Positions 1 to 6,310 of a stretch of 55,648 nucleotides of DNA are shown here, in pieces. Source of the stretch: Streptomyces amritsarensis (lineage in GTDB: Bacteria; Actinomycetota; Actinomycetes; Streptomycetales; Streptomycetaceae). Position 1 is the stretch's first letter. Each line of letters starts with the position of its first letter. A model generated the notes under the pieces. The model was not told the DNA's origin. It searched no databases and worked only from the letters and a program-made list of their open reading frames with translations. A program made the translations under genes and the position numbers. Location of the stretch: positions 1 through 55,648 of the forward strand of contig NZ_MQUR01000048.1 in the NCBI RefSeq assembly GCF_001953875.1, in the 5' to 3' direction.

Positions 1-112
1 TCGCAAGGCGGAGGGGCGTCCTCATACTGGGCGTATTCGGGCGTTCCGACAACGCAGCGAGGTGCCGTGGCTGTCGTCGTGCGCCCGCCGGGGATTACGG
101 GACAGCCCTTAG
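1..112. repeat. Part of a dispersed palindromic Streptomyces repeat, cut by the window edge
   Basis: This stretch has no convincing ORF. It ends at about 93-112 with ggattacgggacagccctta, which I recognise from memory as the terminal arm of a MITE-like palindromic element scattered through Streptomyces chromosomes. The central text around 20-60 also looks like that element. The opposite arm would lie outside the window, so the palindrome cannot be checked here. It abuts the 3' end of the next gene, which would fit a transcribed element that could act as a terminator. The assignment rests on remembered sequence, so it is moderate. Confidence 0.45.
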
Positions 113-600
113 GCCGAGGGCGTGCCTTCCGGGCCGGGTCCGAGCGGCTCGGCGGAGCGGTTGAACCAGTCGCCCCCGGGTATCTCCCTCCCCCTCTTCC
201 GCAGGTCGCGGGCGATCAGCGGGGACGCCAGGTAGACCCAGGCGCGCACCGTGGTGCCGTCGGGGCGCAGGGCCTCGCGGGCGAAGCGGTCGTAGACGTT
301 TCCGGGCCGACCCGGGCCTTCGTACTCCTCCAGGCGGTCCAGCTCGGCCAGCAGCTGCCGGTATGCGGCGGGCTCCGCGGTGATCAGCTCCCCCACGACG
401 GTGGCACCCGGCCGGTGGACCGCGAACGGATAGCCCGGGCCGTCGTAGAGGACCGCGTCGGGCAGGGTGGCGGGCTCCTCGGATGCCGTGCGGCCGCGCA
501 GGAACAGGTCGTGGTTGACCTCGCCGGGGCGCAGGGTCCCGTACACGAAGAACGGCAGTGCGGCGGTGGTCGTTCCCTGCGGCCGTCCGACCGATGTCAC
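109..600 (-). CDS. Gamma-glutamylcyclotransferase-like (AIG2/GGCT fold) protein
   Basis: A 163-residue cytosolic protein. Residues about 15-25 carry FFVYGTLRPGE, the YGTLR substrate loop of the gamma-glutamylcyclotransferase fold. LDRLEEYEG near residue 105 supplies the expected catalytic glutamate region. Family members release 5-oxoproline from gamma-glutamyl amines or gamma-glutamyl dipeptides; the substrate here cannot be read. I chose the GTG at 600 because a GAGGGAGGG Shine-Dalgarno precedes it. The open frame runs far upstream to 1233, but only as a shadow of the oppositely oriented secreted-protein gene. No operon partner is visible. Confidence 0.82.
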   Translation of the reverse strand: MTSVGRPQGTTTAALPFFVYGTLRPGEVNHDLFLRGRTASEEPATLPDAVLYDGPGYPFAVHRPGATVVGELITAEPAAYRQLLAELDRLEEYEGPGRPGNVYDRFAREALRPDGTTVRAWVYLASPLIARDLRKRGREIPGGDWFNRSAEPLGPGPEGTPSA

Positions 601-910
601 GGAGCCCTCCCTCGGGTACGGCGCAGCGCTCCGGGGCCGGGCCGGGAGTCCCGGCTTCGCTGCGTCCCACCACCGTACGCACCGCTGTGACCGACGCGGT
701 GCCCGGCCCGTCAGCGGCGCCGGCGGCCGTCCGGGGCATCCGGTCACCCGGACGGCGCGGGCAGCCCGGATGGCTCCACACTGACCGTGACCTGCGGGAA
801 CGGACTGCCGCGGGGTGCGGCGAGGCATTCCTGACGGGACATCAGCAGGCGCGCGGCGGGCGGGCCGGGTTTCCTCGGATACACGACCCCGTGTCTTCAG
901 GGAGAGTCCC
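601..910. other. Divergent intergenic region between the GGCT-like gene and the secreted-protein gene
   Basis: About 310 nt without a supportable gene. It must hold the promoters of two divergent genes. Near its right end (about 881-898) I see ACACG/CGTGT arms around a short spacer, then a GGGAGAG Shine-Dalgarno before the ATG at 911. I see no confident -35/-10 pair, tRNA or riboswitch. Confidence 0.4.
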
Positions 911-1453
911 ATGCGCCGACGTACCGCACACGTGCTGACCGCGACCGCGTTGACCGCCGTCGCGTTCACCGGCCCGGTCGCGGGCGCGGTCGCCGCCGCG
1001 GACCTCGGCATGGTGGGCTTCGCGCCCGGGGACTTCGCCGCGCTGGAGGTGTGGCCGAAGTCGGCCGCCCCCGGTGCGACCGTCACCGTGAACACCACCG
1101 CCTGCGGCCCGGGCAGCCACGCCGACGGCGATGCCACCACGGTCGGCGGCGGCCGGTTCAAGCTGGTCCCGGGCACCCACAAGGAGGTGGTCGTGGGGCA
1201 GTTCCAGGTGGCCCGCGGCACCCGTCCCGGCACCTACGGCATCGGCGCGACGTGCGCGAACGGCAAGTTCGCGACGGGCGACCTGGTGGTCACCGAACGC
1301 GGCCCGCAGGGGCACGTCAACTCCGGGGTGGGCGGTGGCACGACCACCACGACCGACCCCGCCAAGATCGCGGCGGGAGCGGCCGTACTGGCCGCGACCG
1401 CCGTCGGCGGTACCTGGCTCCTGCGTCGCCGGGCGAGCGGCACGCGGAGCTGA
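911..1453 (+). CDS. Secreted, C-terminally membrane-anchored small protein beside a class F sortase
   Basis: A 180-residue hypothetical protein. The first ~30 residues form a Sec signal peptide (MRRRTAH then a hydrophobic Ala/Val/Thr stretch ending near AVAAA). The mature part (about 31-135) is a compact beta-rich domain with two cysteines (TTACGP, GATCAN) that could form a disulphide. A Gly/Thr-rich linker (GGGTTTTT) leads to a hydrophobic helix and an RRRASG positive tail, so the layout is that of a surface protein held at the membrane. No LPXTG-like motif is visible. The next gene, 130 nt downstream, encodes a class F sortase; this pairing recurs in Streptomyces. Start ATG is supported by GGGAGAG. 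Confidence 0.75.
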   Translation: MRRRTAHVLTATALTAVAFTGPVAGAVAAADLGMVGFAPGDFAALEVWPKSAAPGATVTVNTTACGPGSHADGDATTVGGGRFKLVPGTHKEVVVGQFQVARGTRPGTYGIGATCANGKFATGDLVVTERGPQGHVNSGVGGGTTTTTDPAKIAAGAAVLAATAVGGTWLLRRRASGTRS

Positions 1454-1582
1454 CGGACGCCCACCGCGGCTGCGGCCGCGGTCCGACCGGTACCGTCCCC
1501 CGTCGCCCGCCCCGCGAGGTCCCCCCGTTCGCGGGGCCGGGCGACGGCCAGTCACCTCGGACGAGAGGCGGAGGGGTACTCC

Positions 1583-2212
1583 ATGGCCGGCGACTTCCGC
1601 CCGACCGCCCGCCACGGGGGACTCCTCGCGCTCGCCGCCTGCATCGGCATCTGGCTCGTGACCAGCGGTTCCCGGGAGCCGGTGGGGCCACCGCTGCCCT
1701 CCCCCGCCGAGGCCCTGACCGCCGCCGGGGTCCTCGGTCCCGGCATCGCCCCGCTTCCCGGCTCGCCGCCCGGCCGGATCCGGATCCCCGCCATCCGGGT
1801 GGATGCGCCGCTGGTCGGGCTCGGGCTGGACCGGGGCGGCCATCTCGAGGTGCCCCCGCCCGAGCGGCGGGACCTCGCCGGCTGGTACCGCGACGGCACC
1901 ACCCCGGGCGCCACCGGCACCGCCGTGATCGCCGGGCACGTGGACGACGCCGCCGGGCCGGGAGTCTTCTACCACCTGGGCGCACTGCGCCGCGGGGCCG
2001 CGATCGAGGTCCCGCGGGCGGACGGGCGGACGGCCGTGTTCACGGTCCACGCGGTCGAGGTCCACGACGCCAGGGCCTTCCCCGACACCCGCGTGTACGG
2101 TCCTTCGCCGCGCGCCGAGCTACGGGTGATCACCTGCGGCGGCGGGTTCTCACCGCGTACGGGCTACCGCGGCAACGTGGTCGTCTTCGCCCATCTCACC
2201 GGGACGTACTGA
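1583..2212 (+). CDS. Class F sortase (cysteine transpeptidase)
   Basis: A 209-residue sortase. An N-terminal hydrophobic segment (residues about 11-28) acts as signal anchor, followed by a Pro-rich linker and the sortase beta-barrel from about residue 65 (GRIRIPAIRVDAPL). The catalytic triad can be placed: His in IAGHVDD (~115), Cys in RVITCGG (~190), and Arg in YRGNVVVFAH (~201). This is the sortase F pattern of Actinobacteria, usually short and with TC-GG at the active site. It would act outside the membrane, joining a surface protein to a nucleophile; the substrate signal is unknown. A GGAGGGG ribosome-binding site precedes the ATG. The upstream secreted protein is the likely partner, though it lacks an obvious sorting motif. 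Confidence 0.88.
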   Translation: MAGDFRPTARHGGLLALAACIGIWLVTSGSREPVGPPLPSPAEALTAAGVLGPGIAPLPGSPPGRIRIPAIRVDAPLVGLGLDRGGHLEVPPPERRDLAGWYRDGTTPGATGTAVIAGHVDDAAGPGVFYHLGALRRGAAIEVPRADGRTAVFTVHAVEVHDARAFPDTRVYGPSPRAELRVITCGGGFSPRTGYRGNVVVFAHLTGTY

Positions 2213-2225
2213 GTCGCTCCGGCGG

Positions 2226-3002
2226 TCAGCCCCACTGCTCCAGGCCGAGCTTGACCACCAGTGCGCCGACCACGGTCAGCAGTACCCCGCGGACGAAGCC
2301 GCTGCCCTTCTTGAGTGCCATCCGGGCGCCGACCATGCCGCCGGCCAGGTTGAACACCGCCATCAGCGCGGCCAGTTGCCACAGCACCATGCCCTGGTAG
2401 GCGAACATCGCGAGCGCCCCCGCGTTGGTGCAGCAGTTGACGATCTTGGCGGTGGCGGAGGCGGTGACCAGGTCGAGGTGGAGCAGGGCCGTGAGGGCGA
2501 GCACCAGGAAGGTGCCGGTGCCCGGCCCGATGAGGCCGTCGTAGAAGCCGATGCCGAGACCGGCGAGCGCGATGGCGAGCAGGACCCGGGCGCGGCTGAC
2601 GGGCGAGGCGGAGGGGGCGGTGCCGAAGCCGGGCCGGAAGAGCACGAACCCGGCGACGACCACGAGCACCACCATGATCAGCGGGCGGAGCGCGTCCTTG
2701 CTGATGCCGCCGGCGAGTGCGGCACCGCCCATCGATCCGGCGAGCGCCGCAAGGCCGATGCGGACGGCCAGCTTCACGTCGACCGGGGCCTTGCGGACGT
2801 ATGTCACGGCCGCGCCGGCGGTACCGACGATGGCCACCGCCTTGTTCGTGCCGAGGACGGTGGCGGGGTGGGCGTTGGGCAGGCCCAGCAGGAGCGCGGG
2901 CAGGAGCAGCAGGCCGCCGCCGCCCACCACCGCGTCGATCCACCCCGCCGCCGCGGCCGCCACGCACAGCACGATGATCATGGTCGTTGATATGTCAGGC
3001 AC
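2226..3002 (-). CDS. TSUP (TauE/SafE) family anion exporter
   Basis: A 258-residue polytopic membrane protein with about eight hydrophobic segments. The N-terminus (IDAVVGGGGLLLLPALLLG, then HPATVLGTNKAVAIVGT near residue 50) is the first repeat of the TauE/SafE fold; a second repeat, IGFYDGLIGPGTGTFLVLAL, starts near residue 160. Family members export sulfite, sulfonates or related anions; the specific ion is not predictable. It is convergent with the sortase gene, 13 nt between stops. The GTG at 3002 has no Shine-Dalgarno but lies 6 nt after a TAGGGT hexamer, suggesting a leaderless transcript. Confidence 0.85.
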   Translation of the reverse strand: MPDISTTMIIVLCVAAAAAGWIDAVVGGGGLLLLPALLLGLPNAHPATVLGTNKAVAIVGTAGAAVTYVRKAPVDVKLAVRIGLAALAGSMGGAALAGGISKDALRPLIMVVLVVVAGFVLFRPGFGTAPSASPVSRARVLLAIALAGLGIGFYDGLIGPGTGTFLVLALTALLHLDLVTASATAKIVNCCTNAGALAMFAYQGMVLWQLAALMAVFNLAGGMVGARMALKKGSGFVRGVLLTVVGALVVKLGLEQWG

Positions 3003-3008
3003 GAACCG

Positions 3009-3014
3009 ACCCTA
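3009..3014 (-). promoter_or_regulatory. Putative -10 hexamer (TAGGGT) for a leaderless TSUP transcript
   Basis: On the minus strand TAGGGT lies 6 nt upstream of the GTG start of the TSUP gene, which would put transcription start at the start codon. No clear TTGAC-like -35 is seen at 17-18 bp. One of a set of similar sites in this window. Confidence 0.4.
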
Positions 3015-3038
3015 TGGAGCTGTCGGTGCATCGGCCAT

Positions 3039-3338
3039 TCAATGCCCGGAAAGTTGAGCAAAGGTTGAGCCTTGCCGGGCCGGGACCCGGTCCGGAGCCA
3101 CGGGAGCGGCCGGCTCCACGACCGCCGTGAGCGCGGTGGCGGCCAGCACACTGGCCGCCCCCAGCCCCGCCGCGAGCCGCCCCGCCGGGGGTACGAGGGC
3201 CAGCGCGGCCAGCACGGTCCGCACCGGCGAGGGTCTGCGGGGCTTGCGGTGCCGGGCGGCCGTGGTCGTGGCCGGGGCGGGGGCCGGGGCCGGCACCGCG
3301 GCGGGTACGGGCAGGGCGACGTGCAGAGGGTGGCGCAT
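3039..3338 (-). CDS. Small hypothetical membrane protein
   Basis: A possible 99-residue protein with no recognised domain. The first ~25 residues are Pro/Ala-rich, then an Arg/Lys-rich patch (RHRKPRRPS), then one or two hydrophobic segments (residues about 43-75) and a polar tail. GAGGAG lies 10 nt before the ATG. It is on the same strand as the ferric-reductase-like gene, 168 nt downstream of it, so it may be co-transcribed. Composition is normal for the window. Its reality rests mainly on the ribosome-binding site and plausible topology. Confidence 0.45.
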   Translation of the reverse strand: MRHPLHVALPVPAAVPAPAPAPATTTAARHRKPRRPSPVRTVLAALALVPPAGRLAAGLGAASVLAATALTAVVEPAAPVAPDRVPARQGSTFAQLSGH

Positions 3339-3506
3339 CGGGCGGGGACTCCTCGGGAACGCGGGCGGCGGAGTGCCGCGGGGGAAGCAGGGACTGCGGC
3401 GGGCGGTGGCGGATGCCGTCGGGACGGCGTCGGGAGGCGGTGCGCGGCGGGGGCGACGGTGCGCGGTGGGGGCGGCAGGATGCGGACCGGGCGCGTCCGG
3501 CCCGGC

Positions 3507-4802
3507 TCAGAAGCTGAAGCACTCCGAGTGGATCCGGCCGGCCGGCACCCCGGCCCGCAGCAGCGCGGCCCGGGTCGCCTCGGCCATCCCCGGCGGCCCG
3601 CACAGGTACACGTCGTGCTCGGCCAGGTCGGGCACCAGCCCGGCCAGCGCCTGCGGGGCCAGCGGGTCGTAGGCGGCGCCCGACGGTCCGAGCAGGTAGT
3701 GCAGCCCGGCCCGCCGCTCGGCGGCGATGGCCTCCAGCTCGGCGCGCAGCACCAGGTGCTCCTCGGCGCCGGCCCGGTAGAGCAGGGTGATGTCCCCGGG
3801 GCCGCCCGGCAGCGTCTCGAACAGGGCCCGCATCGGGGTGATCCCGACCCCGCCCGCGATGAGGAGCACTTTCGGCCGGGTCCGCCGGGCCGCGGTCAGC
3901 GCCCCGAAGGGGCCGGTGGCGAGGACCCGCGTCCCGGGACGCAGTCGGCGGATGCGGCGGGAGTGGCCGCCGAGCCCCTTCACGGTGATCCGCAGCGTGT
4001 CCCCGCGGACCGGCGCGGACAGCGAGAACGGCAGCGCCGTCGGCCACAGCCCCCGCTGCAGGAACCGCCAGCGCAGGAACTGGCCCGGCTCCGCGCGCAG
4101 TTCCGCCAGGTGCTCGCCCCGGACGACGACGGAGACGACCCCGGGGCCCTCGAAGCGGACCTCGGCGACCCGCAGCGCGTGCCGCAGGGCCTGGCGTACG
4201 GGCACCACGGCGCGGTACCAGACGAGCAGCACGGCGACCACGGTGTGGGCGAGCGCCCAGAACCAGGCCCCGGCGGCGAGGTCGGGCCCTGCGAGCTGGT
4301 GTCCGAATCCGAGGGCGGCCGCGAGGTATACGAGCAGGTGTACGCCGCGCCAGGTTTCGTAGGGCATCCGGCGGCGTACCGCCCGGGCGGAGGTCGCACC
4401 GACCGCGGCCAGCAGGACGGTCCCGGCCGCGGCGGCGGCTACGGCGGGGTAGCCGAGCAGCTCCCGGACGGCGCGGACCAGATCGGCCCCCGTGTGGACG
4501 GCGTATCCCAGCAGGGCGAAGAGTCCGTGCCCGAAGCAGAGGAGCAGGACGTGGCGGCCGCCGAACGCGTGCCAGCGGGCGAGCCGGTCGGCACCGACCC
4601 CGTGCTCGACCGCGGGCACCCGGGCCATCAGGAAGAGCAGCACCAGCACCCCGTAGCCGGCGAGCAGACCGGTCAGGTGCGCGGCGGTGGCGAAGAGCGC
4701 GTCGGGACGCGCCGAGGGCCGGACCTGCACCGCCCAGAGCAGGACCACCACCCCCGCCCCGCCCAGGATCCCGCTCCTGACCCGCCCCGCCGCATCTCGC
4801 AT
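3507..4802 (-). CDS. Ferric-reductase-like membrane flavoprotein (haem-binding TM domain fused to FNR-type reductase)
   Basis: A 431-residue protein. The N-terminal half (about 10-205) has roughly six hydrophobic helices with several histidines (RWHAFGGRHVLLLCFGHG, GVHLLVYL, FGHQLAG) suited to haem ligation, as in ferric reductase/NOX transmembrane domains. The C-terminal half is a ferredoxin-NADP reductase module: a flavin-binding barrel (RFLQRGLWPTALPFSLS), a pyridine-nucleotide loop (LLIAGGVGITPMRALF) and the usual C-terminal aromatic end HSECFSF. It should move electrons from NAD(P)H through FAD to haem; the acceptor is unknown. I start at the ATG 4802 because TAGCGT lies 7 nt upstream (leaderless pattern); GTG 4811 is the alternative. 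It diverges from the nitrite-module genes. Confidence 0.83.
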   Translation of the reverse strand: MRDAAGRVRSGILGGAGVVVLLWAVQVRPSARPDALFATAAHLTGLLAGYGVLVLLFLMARVPAVEHGVGADRLARWHAFGGRHVLLLCFGHGLFALLGYAVHTGADLVRAVRELLGYPAVAAAAAGTVLLAAVGATSARAVRRRMPYETWRGVHLLVYLAAALGFGHQLAGPDLAAGAWFWALAHTVVAVLLVWYRAVVPVRQALRHALRVAEVRFEGPGVVSVVVRGEHLAELRAEPGQFLRWRFLQRGLWPTALPFSLSAPVRGDTLRITVKGLGGHSRRIRRLRPGTRVLATGPFGALTAARRTRPKVLLIAGGVGITPMRALFETLPGGPGDITLLYRAGAEEHLVLRAELEAIAAERRAGLHYLLGPSGAAYDPLAPQALAGLVPDLAEHDVYLCGPPGMAEATRAALLRAGVPAGRIHSECFSF

Positions 4803-4959
4803 GCGGATCACGCTAAGGGCCCCGGCAGCGGCCCCGACGGCCTTTAAGGCGGCCTTGAGGAAGGCCTCACCGACCCTTAAACCCGGCGCTGAGGTCGGCG
4901 TTCCGTCCGGGTAACAACAGCGATGCGGCGGGGAAACAGCGGCCGCGCACCCTCATGGC

Positions 4960-6309
4960 ATGACCTCGGAACAGCGTGTGGTGGTGATCGGCGGCGGCCT
5001 CGCGGGCCTGCGGCTCGCGGACCGGCTGGGCCCGGCCGCGACGGTGACCGTCCTCGGCGAGGAATCCCGCGTCCCGTACAACAGGGTCCTGCTCGCCGAG
5101 GTCCTCGCGGGCCGGTACGCGCCGGAGGTGACCGCGCTCCCGGCCCCCGGGCCGGCGCTGCGGCGCGGGGTCCGGGCGGTGCGCGTCGACCGGGCGCAAC
5201 GGTCCGTGCACTGCGACGACGGCACGGTGGCCCCGTACGACACCCTGGTGCTCGCCACCGGTTCGAATGCGGTGCTCCCGCCGCTGCGCGGGCTGTTCGA
5301 GCCCGAAGGGCGGGATCTCCCCGACGGGGTCCACGCCTTCCGCACGATGGACGACTGCCTGGCCCTCTCGGCGGCCGTGCGCCCCGGGGTGCGGGCGGTC
5401 GTCATCGGCGGGGGCCTGCTCGGCGTCTCGGCCGCCCGGGCGCTCGCCGCGCGCGGAGCGGTGGTGGTCCTGGCCCAGCAGGGCGAGCGCCTGATGGAAC
5501 GCCACCTGGACGCCGACGCCTCCGCCCTGCTCACGACCCACCTGACCGAGCTGGGCGTGGAGATCCACACCGAATGCCGGGTCCGCGGGCTCGTGACGAC
5601 AGGATCGCCTGCGGCTGCGCTGCCGGGACTCCGCCCCGGACCCCCCGCCTCGGACACCGGCGGGGCCGGTCCCGCAGCCCGTCCGGCGTTCGAGGACCGG
5701 GTCCGGACGGCGCCCGGGACACGGCGCGGCGCCGACCCGGCGCGCAAGGTCACCGGCGTCGAGCTCGCCGACGGCTACCGGCTGGAGGCCGACATCGTCG
5801 TCCTCGCCTGCGGCGTACGCCCCCGCACCGGCCTCGCCAAGGCGGCCGGCCTGGACGTGCGCACCGGCATCGTGGTCGATGACCACCTGCGCACCAGCGA
5901 CCCCCGCATCCACGCCATCGGCGACTGCGCCGAGCACGCCGGGCAGGTGTACGGCCTGGCCGGCGCCGCCCTGGAGCAGGCCGACGCGCTCGCCGCCGTC
6001 CTCACCGGGGCTCCCGCCCCGTACACCGGCACCCGGGCCCTGACCCGGCTCACCCTCGGCGGGGCCGGGAACGGCTCCCTGGACCTCGCCGCCTTCGGCG
6101 AGACCACCCCCCGACCCGGCGACGACGTGGTCCGCCTCGCCGACGCCACCCGGCGGACCTACCGCAAGGTCGTCCTGCGCGGCGACCTCCTCGTCGGCGG
6201 GGTGCTGCTCGGCGAGCTCTCCACGGTGGGCGCCCTCGCCCGCACCTGGGAGGGCGGGGAAGCGCCGCACGACCTGTTCCACCTGCTCACCGACGACGGA
6301 GGCCACTGA
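4960..6309 (+). CDS. NAD(P)H/FAD-dependent nitrite-reductase-type oxidoreductase
   Basis: A 449-residue flavoprotein resembling the FAD/NAD(P)H half of NirB. The N-terminal Rossmann motif VVVIGGGLAGLRLADRL binds FAD; a second one, AVVIGGGLLGVSAARAL near residue 147, binds NAD(P)H; IHAIGDCAEH near residue 323 is the FAD-binding GD motif. It lies 1 nt upstream of nirB, so it is in the nitrite assimilation operon and probably supplies or relays electrons. Residues about 214-262 are an odd Pro/Gly/Ala-rich insertion encoded by a palindromic repeat (see separate feature); the protein resumes normal family sequence at KVTGVELADG. No good Shine-Dalgarno precedes the ATG. Confidence 0.85.
   Translation: MTSEQRVVVIGGGLAGLRLADRLGPAATVTVLGEESRVPYNRVLLAEVLAGRYAPEVTALPAPGPALRRGVRAVRVDRAQRSVHCDDGTVAPYDTLVLATGSNAVLPPLRGLFEPEGRDLPDGVHAFRTMDDCLALSAAVRPGVRAVVIGGGLLGVSAARALAARGAVVVLAQQGERLMERHLDADASALLTTHLTELGVEIHTECRVRGLVTTGSPAAALPGLRPGPPASDTGGAGPAARPAFEDRVRTAPGTRRGADPARKVTGVELADGYRLEADIVVLACGVRPRTGLAKAAGLDVRTGIVVDDHLRTSDPRIHAIGDCAEHAGQVYGLAGAALEQADALAAVLTGAPAPYTGTRALTRLTLGGAGNGSLDLAAFGETTPRPGDDVVRLADATRRTYRKVVLRGDLLVGGVLLGELSTVGALARTWEGGEAPHDLFHLLTDDGGH
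5623..5717. repeat. REP-like inverted repeat inserted in frame in a coding sequence
   Basis: Two imperfect arms, about 5623-5668 (ccgggactccgccccggacc onward) and 5675-5717, are reverse complements with a few mismatches. The text (gctccgccccgg, then a caccggcggggcc end) is that of the short palindromic elements normally found between Streptomyces genes. Here it lies inside the flavoprotein gene, keeps the frame and adds about 48 residues. Confidence 0.7.
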
Positions 6310-6310
6310 C

